Shown piece after piece: positions 1-9,467 of a stretch of DNA of 64,000 nucleotides. Position numbers and translations under genes: made by a program. This stretch comes from Pseudomonas sp. A34-9 (GTDB taxonomy: Bacteria; Pseudomonadota; Gammaproteobacteria; Pseudomonadales; Pseudomonadaceae), in NCBI RefSeq assembly GCF_029543085.1, contig NZ_CP119967.1, positions 744,001 through 808,000 on the forward strand, given 5' to 3'. The notes under the pieces are model-generated. The model did not search any database. It was not told where the DNA came from and was given only the letters and a program-made list of their open reading frames with translations. Position 1 is the stretch's first letter, and each line of letters starts with the position of its first letter.

Positions 1-1052
1 TTGATCGCTGCGCCCTTGGCGTAGTCGCCCGGGTAGCCGCCAGCGGCCAGCACGATGCCGACGCTCGGGCGTGGATCCCACTGTGCTTCGACCTTGTCCA
101 GCGCTTGCGCCAGCGCCGCTTCAACCAGCAGCACCAAGCTCGACTGCAGACGCAGCATCACCGGTTGGGTTTCCGGATCGCCGAAGCGGCAGTTGAACTC
201 GATGACCTTCGGGTTACCGGCCTTGTCGATCATCAGACCGGCATACAGGAAACCGGTGTAGACGTTGCCTTCCTCAGCCATGCCGCGCACGGTCGGCCAG
301 ATCACCAGGTCCATCACGCGCTGGTGCACGTCAGCGGTAACCACCGGGGCAGGGGAGTACGCGCCCATGCCGCCAGTGTTCGGGCCGCTGTCGCCGTCGC
401 CAACACGTTTGTGGTCTTGGCTGGTAGCCATCGGCAAAACGTTTTTGCCGTCGACCATGACGATGAACGAAGCTTCTTCGCCGTCGAGGAATTCTTCGAT
501 GACCACGCGCGAACCGGCGTCACCGAAAGCGTTGCCAGCGAGCATGTCACGCACGGCGTCTTCGGCTTCAGCCAGAGTCATGGCGACGATCACGCCTTTA
601 CCGGCGGCCAGGCCATCGGCCTTGATCACGATCGGTGCGCCTTTTTCACGCAGATAAGCCAGGGCTGGCTCGATCTCGGTGAAGTTCTGGTAGTCGGCGG
701 TCGGGATCTTGTGGCGGGCCAGGAAGTCCTTGGTAAAGGCTTTGGAACCTTCCAGCTGCGCGGCACCGGCGGTCGGACCGTAGCAGTCCAGCCCACGGGA
801 GCGGAACAGGTCGACGACGCCAGCGACCAGCGGCACTTCCGGACCAACGATAGTCAGGGAAACGTTTTTCTCGGCAAAGTCGGCCAGTTGCTCAAGGGCC
901 AGCACGTCGATGGCGACGTTCTCGCACTTGGCTTCAATTGCCGTACCGGCGTTGCCCGGCGCGACGAACACCTTCTGCACGCGCGGATCCTGAGCCACTT
1001 TCCAGGCCAGGGCGTGTTCACGGCCACCGCTGCCAATGATCAAAACATTCAT
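1..1052 (-). CDS. purD: phosphoribosylamine-glycine ligase (PurD), 3' end cut by window
   Basis: PurD joins phosphoribosylamine to glycine using ATP, the second step of IMP synthesis in the cytoplasm. The visible 350 residues begin MNVLIIGSGGREHAL, with the nucleotide-fold glycine loop at residues 7-10, GPEVPL at 70-75 and the ATP-grasp loop DGLAAGKGV at 146-154. The family is about 430 residues, so roughly the last 80 lie beyond base 1; this is the window edge, not a truncation. The ATG at 1052 follows an AGGTTTTT stretch. purH lies upstream in the same direction, separated by about 190 bases that contain a large hairpin, so the two genes may share a transcript. Confidence 0.97.
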   Translation of the reverse strand, partial: MNVLIIGSGGREHALAWKVAQDPRVQKVFVAPGNAGTAIEAKCENVAIDVLALEQLADFAEKNVSLTIVGPEVPLVAGVVDLFRSRGLDCYGPTAGAAQLEGSKAFTKDFLARHKIPTADYQNFTEIEPALAYLREKGAPIVIKADGLAAGKGVIVAMTLAEAEDAVRDMLAGNAFGDAGSRVVIEEFLDGEEASFIVMVDGKNVLPMATSQDHKRVGDGDSGPNTGGMGAYSPAPVVTADVHQRVMDLVIWPTVRGMAEEGNVYTGFLYAGLMIDKAGNPKVIEFNCRFGDPETQPVMLRLQSSLVLLVEAALAQALDKVEAQWDPRPSVGIVLAAGGYPGDYAKGAAI

Positions 1053-1120
1053 TTCAAAAACCTCGGATGACGCTAATTCTGTTTTTAGAACCTAAAGCGC
1101 TTCACGCTATAGGAGGTCGC

Positions 1121-1227
1121 AATGAAGTCGGTAGATGCAAGGCGGAGTCGACCTCGATGAGCGGAGTTGCCTTTTGGCAATGAGCATCATCGAGGTCGGC
1201 TCCAACGCAGCAGATGCCGGCTTCAGT
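1121..1227. other. large imperfect inverted repeat between purH and purD
   Basis: A 17-bp stem (1144-1160 with 1187-1203, one mismatch) encloses a second perfect hairpin TTGCC-TTTT-GGCAA (1167-1180). Outside it, AATGAAGTCGGTAGATGC (1121-1138) pairs imperfectly with bases 1210-1227. This fills most of the 190-base gap. There is no T-run on either strand, so it is not a standard intrinsic terminator. It could be an mRNA processing or stabilising structure of a purHD transcript, or a lone extragenic palindrome. Confidence 0.6.
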
Positions 1228-1242
1228 GCGGCCGTCGACTAG

Positions 1243-2850
1243 TTAGTGACGGAAGTGGCGCATGCCGGTGAATACCATGGCGATGCCAGCTTCATCAGCC
1301 GCAGCAATCACTTCGGCGTCACGCATCGAGCCGCCCGGCTGGATCACCGCAGTGATGCCGACCTTGGCCGCGTTGTCCAGACCGTCGCGGAACGGGAAGA
1401 ACGCGTCCGAGGCCATCACCGAACCGGCCACTTGCAGGCCGGCGTGCTCAGCCTTGATCGCAGCGATACGCGCCGAGTTTACGCGGCTCATCTGGCCGGC
1501 GCCGACACCGATGGTCTGACGGTTCTTGGCGTAGACGATGGCGTTGGACTTAACGTACTTGGCGACTTTCCAGGCGAAGATCAGGTCGTGGATTTCCTGT
1601 TCGGTCGGTGCGCGTTTGGTCACGACTTTCAGGTCATCGGCGCTGATCATGCCGATGTCACGGCTCTGTACCAGCAGGCCACCGTTGACGCGCTTGTAGT
1701 CCCAGGCAGCGGCGCGGTCAGCCGACCACTCGCCGCAGGCCAGCAGGCGCACGTTGGCTTTGGCCGCAACAATGGCGCGGGCTTCTGCGCTGACGCTTGG
1801 CGCGATGATCACTTCCACGAACTGACGCTCGACGATCGCCTTGGCGGTCTCGGCATCCAGTTCACGGTTGAAAGCGATGATGCCGCCGAACGCCGATTCA
1901 GTGTCGGTGGCGTAAGCCAGTTCGTAGGCCTGACGGATGCCGCCTTCGGCGTCCGGGCTGACCGCCACGCCGCACGGGTTGGCGTGCTTGACGATCACGC
2001 AGGCAGGCTTGACGAAGCTCTTCACGCATTCCAGCGCGGCGTCGGTGTCGGCCACGTTGTTGTACGACAGCTCTTTGCCTTGCAGTTGGGTTGCGGTGGC
2101 GATGCCGACTTCGGCAGGCTTGGCTTCAACGTAGAACGCCGCGCTCTGGTGCGGGTTCTCGCCGTAGCGCATTTCCTGGGCCTTGATGAACTGGCTGTTG
2201 AAGGTGCGCGGGAATTCGCTGCGACCTTCGGTGCTCAGGGTTTCAGCGGCCTGATTCACGGTGCCCATGTAGTTGGCGATCATGCCGTCGTAGGCGGCGG
2301 TGTGTTCGAACGCCTTGAGCATCAGGTCGAAACGCTGAGCGTAGGTCAGGCCGCCGGCTTTCAGGCCTTCCAGCACGCTGGCGTAATCGCTGGCATTTAC
2401 CACGATCGCTACGTCTTTATGGTTTTTCGCTGCCGAACGGACCATGGTCGGGCCGCCGATGTCGATGTTTTCGATCGCGGTCGGCAGGTCGCAGCCTGGC
2501 TTGTTGATGGTGGCTTCGAACGGATAGAGGTTAACGGCAACCAGATCGATCGGCTTGATGCCGTGCTCGCTCATGATGGCGTCGTCGATACCGCGACGAC
2601 CGAGGATGCCGCCGTGGATTTTCGGGTGCAGGGTTTTCACCCGACCGTCCATCATCTCGGCGAAACCGGTGTAATCCGCGACTTCCACTGCGGCAACACC
2701 GTTGTCGCGCAGCAGCTTGAACGTCCCGCCGGTGGAGAGGATCTCGACACCCAGGGCTTCAAGCTCCTTGGCGAATTCGAGGATCCCGGTCTTGTCGGAA
2801 ACGCTGATCAAGGCGCGGCGGATCGGCAGGCGGGTAGTCTGGTCGGTCAT
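1243..2850 (-). CDS. purH: bifunctional AICAR formyltransferase / IMP cyclohydrolase (PurH)
   Basis: PurH carries out the last two steps of IMP synthesis: formyl transfer from 10-formyl-THF to AICAR, then ring closure. The 535-residue protein has the usual length. The N-terminal MGS-like cyclohydrolase domain (about 1-190) opens with [11 protein letters not shown], and the C-terminal transferase domain contains [11 protein letters not shown] take the ATG at 2850, giving [16 protein letters not shown]. An in-frame start 21 bases upstream would add MLLMEIE and looks unlikely. The gene lies downstream of fis, separated by an intrinsic terminator, so it probably has its own promoter just after that terminator. 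Confidence 0.97.
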   Translation of the reverse strand: MTDQTTRLPIRRALISVSDKTGILEFAKELEALGVEILSTGGTFKLLRDNGVAAVEVADYTGFAEMMDGRVKTLHPKIHGGILGRRGIDDAIMSEHGIKPIDLVAVNLYPFEATINKPGCDLPTAIENIDIGGPTMVRSAAKNHKDVAIVVNASDYASVLEGLKAGGLTYAQRFDLMLKAFEHTAAYDGMIANYMGTVNQAAETLSTEGRSEFPRTFNSQFIKAQEMRYGENPHQSAAFYVEAKPAEVGIATATQLQGKELSYNNVADTDAALECVKSFVKPACVIVKHANPCGVAVSPDAEGGIRQAYELAYATDTESAFGGIIAFNRELDAETAKAIVERQFVEVIIAPSVSAEARAIVAAKANVRLLACGEWSADRAAAWDYKRVNGGLLVQSRDIGMISADDLKVVTKRAPTEQEIHDLIFAWKVAKYVKSNAIVYAKNRQTIGVGAGQMSRVNSARIAAIKAEHAGLQVAGSVMASDAFFPFRDGLDNAAKVGITAVIQPGGSMRDAEVIAAADEAGIAMVFTGMRHFRH

Positions 2851-2882
2851 CTCAATTTCCATCAAAAGCAAAGGAAGTCAGC

Positions 2883-2916
2883 AAAAAAGGCGACCGTTTT
2901 TTACGCGGGCGCCTTT
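2883..2916 (-). terminator. intrinsic terminator after fis
   Basis: On the minus strand the stem AAAGGCG (bases 2910-2916) pairs with CGCCTTT (2886-2892) and runs into six T's. It sits 18 bases after the fis stop codon and separates dusB-fis from purH. Confidence 0.85.
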
Positions 2917-2933
2917 CTGGTTTGATTGAATGC

Positions 2934-3254
2934 TTACAGCAGATCGTACTGCTTGAGTTTCTTGCGCAGCGTGCCGCGGTTAAGTCCCAGCAGCTCACTG
3001 GCCTTGGTCTGGTTGCCCTTGACGTAGTTCATCACGCTTTCGAGCAGGGGAGCCTCGACTTCGGAGAGCACCAGGTTGTACACATCCGTGACGGACGCGC
3101 CCTCAAGGTGGGCGAAATAATTGTGCAGCGCCTTCTCGACACTCCCGCGAAGGGTCTGGCCTTCTTCGCTCGGGGTATTGAGGTGCTGTTTCAAATTCAC
3201 GTTGTCGCTCACGGGTGCTGTTCCACTCACTAAAGTCTCGGTCATCATCGTCAT
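2934..3254 (-). CDS. fis: DNA-binding protein Fis
   Basis: Fis is a small nucleoid protein that bends DNA and modulates rRNA promoters, recombination and virulence genes. The 106-residue protein [11 protein letters not shown]... carries the C-terminal helix-turn-helix at about 78-102 ([20 protein letters not shown]). The ATG at 3254 overlaps the dusB stop as ATGA, so translation is coupled. A longer open frame upstream runs inside dusB and is rejected. The dusB-fis pair is the classic gammaproteobacterial arrangement, and a terminator follows directly. Confidence 0.97.
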   Translation of the reverse strand: MTMMTETLVSGTAPVSDNVNLKQHLNTPSEEGQTLRGSVEKALHNYFAHLEGASVTDVYNLVLSEVEAPLLESVMNYVKGNQTKASELLGLNRGTLRKKLKQYDLL

Positions 3255-4261
3255 GCGGCCACCCCTTCTTCGTCCCCTGTCAGGCTCTTGTAATGCTCGG
3301 CGAAGAACTCCCGAACATTGGCGCATTGTGTTTCCGTACCATCCAAACGATTGAAGTGGGCGCGGAACTCCCTGGCGCCCGGCAAGGTTGCGAGATACCA
3401 GCCCACATGCTTGCGCGCAATGCGCACGCCCATCACGTCCCCATAGAAAGCGTGAAGTGCGGCCAGATGCTCCAGCAGTATGTGTTCCACTTCGATCAGC
3501 TCCGGCGCCGGCAATTTCTCGCCGGTACGCAGGAAGTGTTCGATCTCGCGAAAAATCCATGGCCGCCCTTGGGCGGCACGGCCTACCAACAGGCCATCGG
3601 CACCGGTCGCGTCAAGCACGTAACGGGCCTTTTCCGGCGAATCGATATCGCCATTGGCGAACACCGGGATCGACACGGCCTGCTTGATCGCGGCAATCGT
3701 GTCGTACTCGGCTTCACCCTTGTACAGATCGGCGCGAGTGCGGCCATGCACTGCCAGCGCGGTGATCCCGGCCTGCTCGGCGATCTTCGCCACGGTCAGG
3801 CCGTTCTTGTTGTCGCGATCCCAGCCGGTGCGGATCTTCAGCGTGACCGGCACATCAACCGCAGCCACAACGGCCTGCAGGATCTCGGTGACCAGTGCTT
3901 CATCTTTCAACAACGCGGAACCGGCGGCCTTGTTGCAGACCTTCTTTGCCGGGCAACCCATGTTGATATCAATAATCTGTGCGCCCAGTTCGACGTTGGC
4001 TCGCGCTGCGTCCGCCAGCATCTGTGCATCACCACCGGCAATCTGCACCGAGCGTGGCTCGGGATCGCCTTCGTGGATCATGCGCATGCGCGACTTGCGG
4101 GTATTCCACAGGCTCATGTCACTGGTGACCATTTCCGAGACTACAAGCCCTGCGCCCAAACGCTTGCACAGCTGACGAAAGGGCTGGTCGGTGACGCCCG
4201 CCATCGGGGCGAGAATCAAGCCGTTCTGTAATGTATATGGGCCGATGCGTACCGCCGACAT
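3251..4261 (-). CDS. dusB: tRNA-dihydrouridine synthase B (DusB)
   Basis: DusB is an FMN- and NADPH-dependent enzyme that reduces uridine to dihydrouridine in the tRNA D-loop. The 336-residue protein has [13 protein letters not shown] at 18-29 (FMN barrel), the catalytic Cys103 in [16 protein letters not shown] and the [11 protein letters not shown] signature. It is the first gene of the dusB-fis operon, with a 4-base overlap. The 185 bases upstream (4262-4446) should hold the growth-regulated fis promoter. I see AT-rich stretches there but cannot fix a -35/-10 pair. Confidence 0.96.
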   Translation of the reverse strand: MSAVRIGPYTLQNGLILAPMAGVTDQPFRQLCKRLGAGLVVSEMVTSDMSLWNTRKSRMRMIHEGDPEPRSVQIAGGDAQMLADAARANVELGAQIIDINMGCPAKKVCNKAAGSALLKDEALVTEILQAVVAAVDVPVTLKIRTGWDRDNKNGLTVAKIAEQAGITALAVHGRTRADLYKGEAEYDTIAAIKQAVSIPVFANGDIDSPEKARYVLDATGADGLLVGRAAQGRPWIFREIEHFLRTGEKLPAPELIEVEHILLEHLAALHAFYGDVMGVRIARKHVGWYLATLPGAREFRAHFNRLDGTETQCANVREFFAEHYKSLTGDEEGVAA

Positions 4262-4446
4262 AGGACTTCCCTGAGGTGGGGCCGGATCATGAGAGTTCGA
4301 AAAAGGGTTGGCATGATACCCGCTCTCGATGACTGGATAAAGGCTGAATTGAACAAAATCTGAACAGTTATTCTGTTATCGCCAGCGGTTTGGTCGTGGC
4401 TGGCAAAGTCAGAAAACCGCCGTCAATTCAGAAACGATGAAGCGAT

Positions 4447-5727
4447 TCACTCGGGTGAGTGGAAACTCAGGCTGTAGTTCACCGCTTTGGGGCCTGGATC
4501 GAGAATATCCAGCGCAATGTGGATCGGCGTCTGCGGCGGCATTTCCGCCAGGCCTTCGAGATCCCCTTTGAGGTATTCGCCAGGTTTGAAGCGACGACTG
4601 GCGATCAGGTGGCCATTGAGGTCGGCGAAGCGCAGTTCCAGTAATGGAAAGGGCTGAGAGAATGTCGCACGGTTATAAATGATCGCGTCGACCACCAGTG
4701 CGCCGCTGAACTCCGGGTGACTGCGCACCACCAGATTGCTGCTCTTGATCCGGGCGATGTCGACCTTGGACGGCACCGTGCAGCCGATCTGCGGGCAGAT
4801 TTGCTGGAACCATGGACGGTATTGATCCTGACGGGCCAGTTCATCGAAATGATAAGCGATGTACTGGGCAGCCAGTCCACCTGCCGCCAGCAGGACCAAC
4901 AACAGCCACAGCAAGCGGCGTCCCCACGGTGAGCGGCGTTTCTGCCAGTCCAGTTGCAGTGGGTCGTCAGTCAAGTCTTGCAGGACTTCGGCGCGTACGC
5001 CGGGTTCTGCGCGCTCGCGCTTTTTGCGCAGCGGTTCAATCGATGGCAGGTCAGCATCGGCTTCGTCACTGGCCGACAAGCGTTCGCGGCGGGTATCGGG
5101 GTCGATCGGGTCGTGCAGGCGCAGATGCGGAATCGCCGGCTCGTCATCCAGATCTACCGGTTCCAGCGACAGCGAGGGCTCGGTGCGTTCATAGGTGAGC
5201 GGTTCAATGTCGTCGGCTTGTGGCTCGTCGTCCGGCTCCGGAATCCGCTCATCGGCGGGTTCGCTGAACAGGCTGCCAGGCCACGCGGCGTCATCGGGCT
5301 CGGGGCTGTCGCGACGGGCACTCAGGGACTCTTCGCGCGGGCGGCCGAGTTCGGTGGCGGGCTGGATTTCCCGTTGTTCGAGACGGGCCAGTTCTTCGTC
5401 CAGATCGAGGCTGTCGAGATCAAGCGCCGAGGCGCTCCATTGTTTCTGGCTGATGGCACGCGGTGCCGCAGGTTCAATGGCGGGTGGCTCGACAACAGGC
5501 GGCGCGGCAAGGCTCGGCGACGCCTCGACAGGCGGCTCGGCGAGCGGTGGTGCAACCGGCGTCACCGCGTCCTTGCCGGCGTGTTGTTCCAGCAGCTGTT
5601 TGGCGGCGTTGAACACTTGCAGGCAGGAGCCGCAGCGAACCACCCCGCGGGCCACGCTCAATTGAGCATGGCTGACACGGAAACTGGTTTGGCAATGCGG
5701 GCACTGGGTGACGAAACTGTCGGTCAT
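4447..5727 (-). CDS. zinc-ribbon and DUF3426 membrane protein
   Basis: The 426-residue protein has an N-terminal MJ0042-type zinc ribbon (Cys9/Cys12 and Cys32/Cys35), then a long acidic and Pro-rich linker (about 45-255). A single membrane helix at about 271-291 (RLLWLLLVLLAAGGLAA) follows, with a C-terminal DUF3426 domain probably outside the cytoplasm. It lies 30 bases after prmA in the same direction, an arrangement conserved in pseudomonads. Its function is unknown. The ribbon-linker-TM layout suggests a cytoplasmic metal or nucleic-acid sensing head tethered to the inner membrane, which is inference. Confidence 0.85.
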   Translation of the reverse strand: MTDSFVTQCPHCQTSFRVSHAQLSVARGVVRCGSCLQVFNAAKQLLEQHAGKDAVTPVAPPLAEPPVEASPSLAAPPVVEPPAIEPAAPRAISQKQWSASALDLDSLDLDEELARLEQREIQPATELGRPREESLSARRDSPEPDDAAWPGSLFSEPADERIPEPDDEPQADDIEPLTYERTEPSLSLEPVDLDDEPAIPHLRLHDPIDPDTRRERLSASDEADADLPSIEPLRKKRERAEPGVRAEVLQDLTDDPLQLDWQKRRSPWGRRLLWLLLVLLAAGGLAAQYIAYHFDELARQDQYRPWFQQICPQIGCTVPSKVDIARIKSSNLVVRSHPEFSGALVVDAIIYNRATFSQPFPLLELRFADLNGHLIASRRFKPGEYLKGDLEGLAEMPPQTPIHIALDILDPGPKAVNYSLSFHSPE

Positions 5728-5757
5728 GCGGCGATCCGGATTATGCAGGCGGTCATA

Positions 5758-6636
5758 TTAACGCCGACGGCCGGTGATGCGCACCCAGCCATCGCGATTG
5801 GCGATCGGGTCGAGATCAAAGTCCTGCGCGTAAGCGGCAGCCACTTCGTCACCTTGCTCAGCGAGGATGCCCGACAGCGCCAGGCGGCCACCGGATTTGA
5901 CCAGCCCCGACAGTTGCGGGGCCAGCGAAACCAGCGGACCGGCAAGAATGTTGGCGACCAGCACGTCAGCTTGAACCTGCGGCAGATCTTCTGGCAGGTA
6001 CAGCGGGAACAGTTCGTCGGCAATGTTGTTGCGACCGGCGTTGTCGCGCGAGGCTTCCAGCGCCTGCACGTCGATGTCAGTGCCGACCGCTTCTTTGGCG
6101 CCGAGCAGCAGGGCGGCAATGGCCAGAATCCCCGAACCGCAGCCGAAATCCAGCACATTGCAGTCTTTCAGGTCTTGGCCGTCGAGCCATTCCAGGCACA
6201 AAGCGGTGGTCGGGTGAGTACCGGTACCGAATGCCAGGCCCGGATCGAGCAGCAGGTTGACGGCGTCAGGCTCGGGAGCAGCGTGCCAGCTCGGCACGAT
6301 CCACAGGCGCTGGCCGAAGCGCATCGGCTGGAAACCATCCATCCAGCTGCGTTCCCAGTCCTGATCTTCAATGACTTCGCTGTGATGCTCGGGCAGCGGG
6401 CTGCCGGTCAGCAGTTCCAGGTGGGCCAGAACCGGTGCCGGTTCGGTGCCGCCTTCGAACAGCGCCAACAGGTGCGTGTGCGCCCATAGCGGCGTGGTGT
6501 TGAGTTCCGGCTCGAAGATCGGCTGATCTTCGGCGTCCATGAAAGTCACCGACACGGCGCCGACTTCAAGGAAAGCGTCTTCGTAGGTTTCGGCTTGTTC
6601 CGGGCTGATGGCGAGACGTACTTGCAGCCAAGGCAT
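5758..6636 (-). CDS. prmA: ribosomal protein L11 methyltransferase (PrmA)
   Basis: PrmA trimethylates lysines and the N-terminus of ribosomal protein L11 using SAM. The 292-residue protein has the N-terminal L11-recognition domain (about 1-55), then [11 protein letters not shown] (131-141) and SAM motif I DFGCGSG (163-169). The ATG at 6636 follows AAAGGTGCCCGCC. An upstream in-frame extension to about 6777 is repetitive REP-derived sequence and is rejected. The DUF3426 gene follows after 30 bases. Confidence 0.96.
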   Translation of the reverse strand: MPWLQVRLAISPEQAETYEDAFLEVGAVSVTFMDAEDQPIFEPELNTTPLWAHTHLLALFEGGTEPAPVLAHLELLTGSPLPEHHSEVIEDQDWERSWMDGFQPMRFGQRLWIVPSWHAAPEPDAVNLLLDPGLAFGTGTHPTTALCLEWLDGQDLKDCNVLDFGCGSGILAIAALLLGAKEAVGTDIDVQALEASRDNAGRNNIADELFPLYLPEDLPQVQADVLVANILAGPLVSLAPQLSGLVKSGGRLALSGILAEQGDEVAAAYAQDFDLDPIANRDGWVRITGRRR

Positions 6637-6732
6637 GGCGGGCACCTTTGAAAAATATTGATTGCAGCCTAGCGGCCGGCGAGAAGCGCGCAAGTTTACG
6701 CGAGCGCGCGGCAGAACACGACCATGGCCGAA

Positions 6733-6816
6733 GATCAAAAGATCGCAGCCTTCGGCAGCTCCTGCAGGAGTTCGCATTCCAGGGTAGGAGCTGCCGAAGG
6801 CTGCGATCTTTTGATT
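6733..6816. repeat. REP pair, TAGGAGCTGCCGAAGG family
   Basis: Two inverted copies of a roughly 32-base unit (GATCAAAAGATCGCAGCC... facing its reverse complement) are separated by about 20 bases between prmA and accC. The same unit recurs at eight sites in the window. It is an extragenic palindrome of the REP/REPIN type. Confidence 0.85.
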
Positions 6817-6835
6817 TTCTTTACACCAGAAACGA

Positions 6836-6862
6836 CAAAACCGCCCGAAGGCGGCTTTGTCT
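6836..6862 (-). terminator. intrinsic terminator after accC
   Basis: On the minus strand a GCCGCC-TTCG-GGCGG hairpin is followed by TTTTG, 16 bases past the accC stop. It probably ends the accB-accC transcript. Confidence 0.75.
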
Positions 6863-6877
6863 GGTGCGGGCTGAAGC

Positions 6878-8236
6878 TTAGTGCTTCTCGCCAGCCAACT
6901 TGTGCTCGAGGTAGTGAATGTTCACTCCACCCTTGCAGAAGCCTTCGTCACGAACCAGATCACGGTGCAGCGGGATGTTGGTCTTGATCCCGTCCACCAC
7001 GATTTCGTCCAGGGCATTGCGCATGCGTGCCATGGCTTCGTCGCGGGTGGCGCCGTAAGTGATCAGCTTGCCGATCAGCGAGTCGTAGTTCGGCGGAACC
7101 GCATAACCGCTGTACAGGTGCGAATCGACGCGAACGCCGTTGCCGCCTGGCGCGTGGAAATGCTTGACCGTGCCCGGGCTCGGCATGAAGGTTTTCGGGT
7201 CTTCAGCGTTGATCCGGCATTCCAGCGAGTGACCGCGGATCACCACGTCATCCTGCGTGAACGACAGCTTGTTGCCAGCGGCGATGCTGAGCATCTCCTT
7301 GACGATGTCGATACCGGTGACCATTTCCGAAACCGGGTGCTCCACCTGAACACGGGTGTTCATTTCGATGAAGTAGAAACGACCGTTCTCGTAGAGGAAC
7401 TCGAAAGTGCCGGCGCCACGGTAGCCGATGTCGATGCACGCCTTGACGCAGCGAGCCAGTACTTCCTCGCGAGCTTTCTCGTCGATGCCCGGTGCCGGCG
7501 CTTCTTCGAGAACCTTCTGGTGACGACGTTGCAGCGAGCAATCGCGGTCGCCCAGATGGATCGCATGACCCTGGCCATCGGACAGCACTTGCACTTCGAC
7601 GTGGCGCGGGTTGGTGAGGAATTTTTCCAGATACACCATCGGGTTGCCGAACGCCGCGCCAGCTTCGGTGCGGGTCAGTTTGGCGAAGGCGATCAGGTCT
7701 TCTTCCTTGTGCACCACACGCATGCCGCGACCACCGCCACCGCCAGCGGCTTTGATGATCACCGGGTAGCCGACTTCGCGACCGATGCGCAGCGCCGTTT
7801 CTTCGTCTTCCGGCAACGGGCCGTCGGAACCTGGAACGGTTGGCACACCTGCTTCGATCATCGCGTGCTTGGCCGAGACCTTGTCACCCATCAGGCGAAT
7901 GGTCTCGGCTTTCGGGCCGATGAAGGCGAAGCCGGAGTTCTCGACCTGCTCGGCAAAATCGGCGTTTTCCGCGAGGAAACCGTAGCCTGGGTGAATGGCG
8001 GTAGCGCCAGTCACTTCAGCGGCAGCGATGATGGCCGGGATGTGCAGGTAAGAGTGCGCGGCAGAAGCCGGGCCGATGCAGACGGATTCGTCTGCCAGAC
8101 CCAGGTGCATCAGCTCTTTGTCGGCCTTGGAGTAAACGGCGACGGTCTTGATGCCCATCTCTTTGCAGGCACGCAGAATCCGCAGGGCGATCTCACCGCG
8201 GTTAGCGATCAGAACTTTTTCCAACTTCGCAGTCAT
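6878..8236 (-). CDS. accC: acetyl-CoA carboxylase biotin carboxylase subunit (AccC)
   Basis: AccC uses ATP and bicarbonate to carboxylate biotin on AccB, the first half of malonyl-CoA formation for fatty acid synthesis. The 452-residue protein has the N-terminal [13 protein letters not shown] motif, the ATP-grasp glycine loop [10 protein letters not shown] (163-172) and the active-site stretch [14 protein letters not shown]. The ATG at 8236 lies behind GGAGAG. An in-frame start 21 bases upstream (MNCGEPL) would lie almost on the accB stop and is less likely. It forms the usual accB-accC operon. Confidence 0.97.
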   Translation of the reverse strand: MTAKLEKVLIANRGEIALRILRACKEMGIKTVAVYSKADKELMHLGLADESVCIGPASAAHSYLHIPAIIAAAEVTGATAIHPGYGFLAENADFAEQVENSGFAFIGPKAETIRLMGDKVSAKHAMIEAGVPTVPGSDGPLPEDEETALRIGREVGYPVIIKAAGGGGGRGMRVVHKEEDLIAFAKLTRTEAGAAFGNPMVYLEKFLTNPRHVEVQVLSDGQGHAIHLGDRDCSLQRRHQKVLEEAPAPGIDEKAREEVLARCVKACIDIGYRGAGTFEFLYENGRFYFIEMNTRVQVEHPVSEMVTGIDIVKEMLSIAAGNKLSFTQDDVVIRGHSLECRINAEDPKTFMPSPGTVKHFHAPGGNGVRVDSHLYSGYAVPPNYDSLIGKLITYGATRDEAMARMRNALDEIVVDGIKTNIPLHRDLVRDEGFCKGGVNIHYLEHKLAGEKH

Positions 8237-8253
8237 CAAAGGCTCTCCGCAGT

Positions 8254-8718
8254 TCAAACGATGGTGAACAGCGGTTGGTCGTACTCAACCGGCTGGCCGT
8301 CTTCGACGAGGATGGACTCGATCACACCGCTGGTTTCAGCTTCGATGTGGTTCATCATCTTCATGGCTTCGACGATGCACAGAGTGTCGCCTTTCTTCAC
8401 GGTCTGGCCGACTTCAACGAAGGACGGCGAGGTTGGCGAAGATTTGCGGTAGAAGGTGCCGACCATCGGCGAACGGGCAACGGTGCCGTTCAGCGCTGGA
8501 GCAGCAGCGGCAGCCGGGGCTGCAGCAGCCACCGGAGCAGCAGCGGCGGCAGGTGCAGCAGCCGGTGCTTGCATCGGAGCCGGCGCGTAGTACTGCTGAG
8601 CCGGCGTCTTGCTGTGACGGCTGATGCGTACGGACTCTTCGCCTTCCTTGATCTCGAGTTCGTCGATGCCGGACTCTTCCAGCAATTCGATCAGTTTCTT
8701 AACTTTACGGATATCCAT
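8254..8718 (-). CDS. accB: biotin carboxyl carrier protein (AccB)
   Basis: AccB carries the biotin that shuttles carboxyl groups between AccC and the carboxyltransferase. The 154-residue protein has a short N-terminal helical region (1-35), an Ala/Pro-rich swinging linker (about 45-76) and the C-terminal biotinyl domain with the acceptor Lys120 in EAMKMMN. accC follows 17 bases later. In other bacteria AccB represses its own operon; nothing in the sequence shows that directly here. Confidence 0.97.
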   Translation of the reverse strand: MDIRKVKKLIELLEESGIDELEIKEGEESVRISRHSKTPAQQYYAPAPMQAPAAAPAAAAAPVAAAAPAAAAAPALNGTVARSPMVGTFYRKSSPTSPSFVEVGQTVKKGDTLCIVEAMKMMNHIEAETSGVIESILVEDGQPVEYDQPLFTIV

Positions 8719-8766
8719 GAATCATCAACTCCCAAGGGTCGGTCAGGGGCGCTTAACGCTTGTAGT

Positions 8767-9219
8767 TCAAGTCGTTGCCTGTGTTTCAAGCTGTTCTAGT
8801 GCAGCCTCCAGGGCCAGTCGGTAACCGCTGGCGCCAAGGCCGCAGATCACTCCCACCGCTACGTCGGAGAAGTAAGAGTGATGGCGGAAAGGTTCGCGTT
8901 TGTGCACGTTGGACAAATGCACTTCGATGAATGGGATGCTCACTCCCAGCAACGCGTCACGTAATGCGACACTTGTATGCGTAAAAGCCGCCGGATTGAT
9001 CAGAATGAAATCGACACCTTCGCCGCGTGCGGCGTGGATGCGGTCGATCAATTCGTACTCGGCATTGCTTTGCAGATACAGCAGATGATGGCCGGCTTCA
9101 CGGGCGCGGCGCTCCAGATCCTGATTGATCTGCGCCAGGGTCGTAGACCCATAGGTACCCGGTTCGCGGGTGCCGAGCAGGTTCAGGTTGGGGCCGTGCA
9201 GCACCAGTAGGGTTGCCAT
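8767..9219 (-). CDS. aroQ: type II 3-dehydroquinate dehydratase (AroQ)
   Basis: AroQ dehydrates 3-dehydroquinate to 3-dehydroshikimate in the shikimate pathway. The 150-residue protein has the type II hallmark [17 protein letters not shown] with catalytic Arg18 and Tyr23, then [16 protein letters not shown] and EVHLSN. The ATG at 9219 has AAGGA in place; an upstream start (MITRTTQ) adds nothing conserved. accB starts 48 bases downstream. In P. aeruginosa, as I remember it, dipZ lies upstream of aroQ; it is absent here. Confidence 0.97.
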   Translation of the reverse strand: MATLLVLHGPNLNLLGTREPGTYGSTTLAQINQDLERRAREAGHHLLYLQSNAEYELIDRIHAARGEGVDFILINPAAFTHTSVALRDALLGVSIPFIEVHLSNVHKREPFRHHSYFSDVAVGVICGLGASGYRLALEAALEQLETQATT

Positions 9220-9378
9220 CTGCGTAGTCCTTGTTATCAATGAGCATTCGTCAGAACCCGGCGACTATGCCGCAAAGACTTTGTGACTGTCCAGTTCTAT
9301 GCAATAGCCAGCACGATGGCCGATGTTTGCGCGAAATATGTGACCGACTGATTAAATCCGGTCATTTGAGGTAATCCC

Positions 9379-9458
9379 TGTAGGAGCTGCCGAAGGCTGC
9401 GATCTTTTGATTTTCAGAAGCAAGATCAAAAGATCGCAGCCTTCGGCAGCTCCTACAG
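9379..9458. repeat. REP pair, TAGGAGCTGCCGAAGG family
   Basis: Two arms of about 32 bases face each other (9379-9410 and 9423-9458), nearly perfect, with a 12-base AT-rich spacer. The pair sits between the aroQ promoter region and the chemoreceptor stop codon, so it may also form a strong terminator-like hairpin for the receptor transcript. Confidence 0.88.
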
Positions 9459-9467
9459 CGATTCTCG

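Noticed and set aside
1246-2925. 559-codon open frame on the plus strand opposite purH
   Set aside because: It is an antisense shadow produced by GC-rich codon use; the translation is rich in His, Asp, Gly, Val and Arg with no domain, and purH on the other strand is unmistakable.
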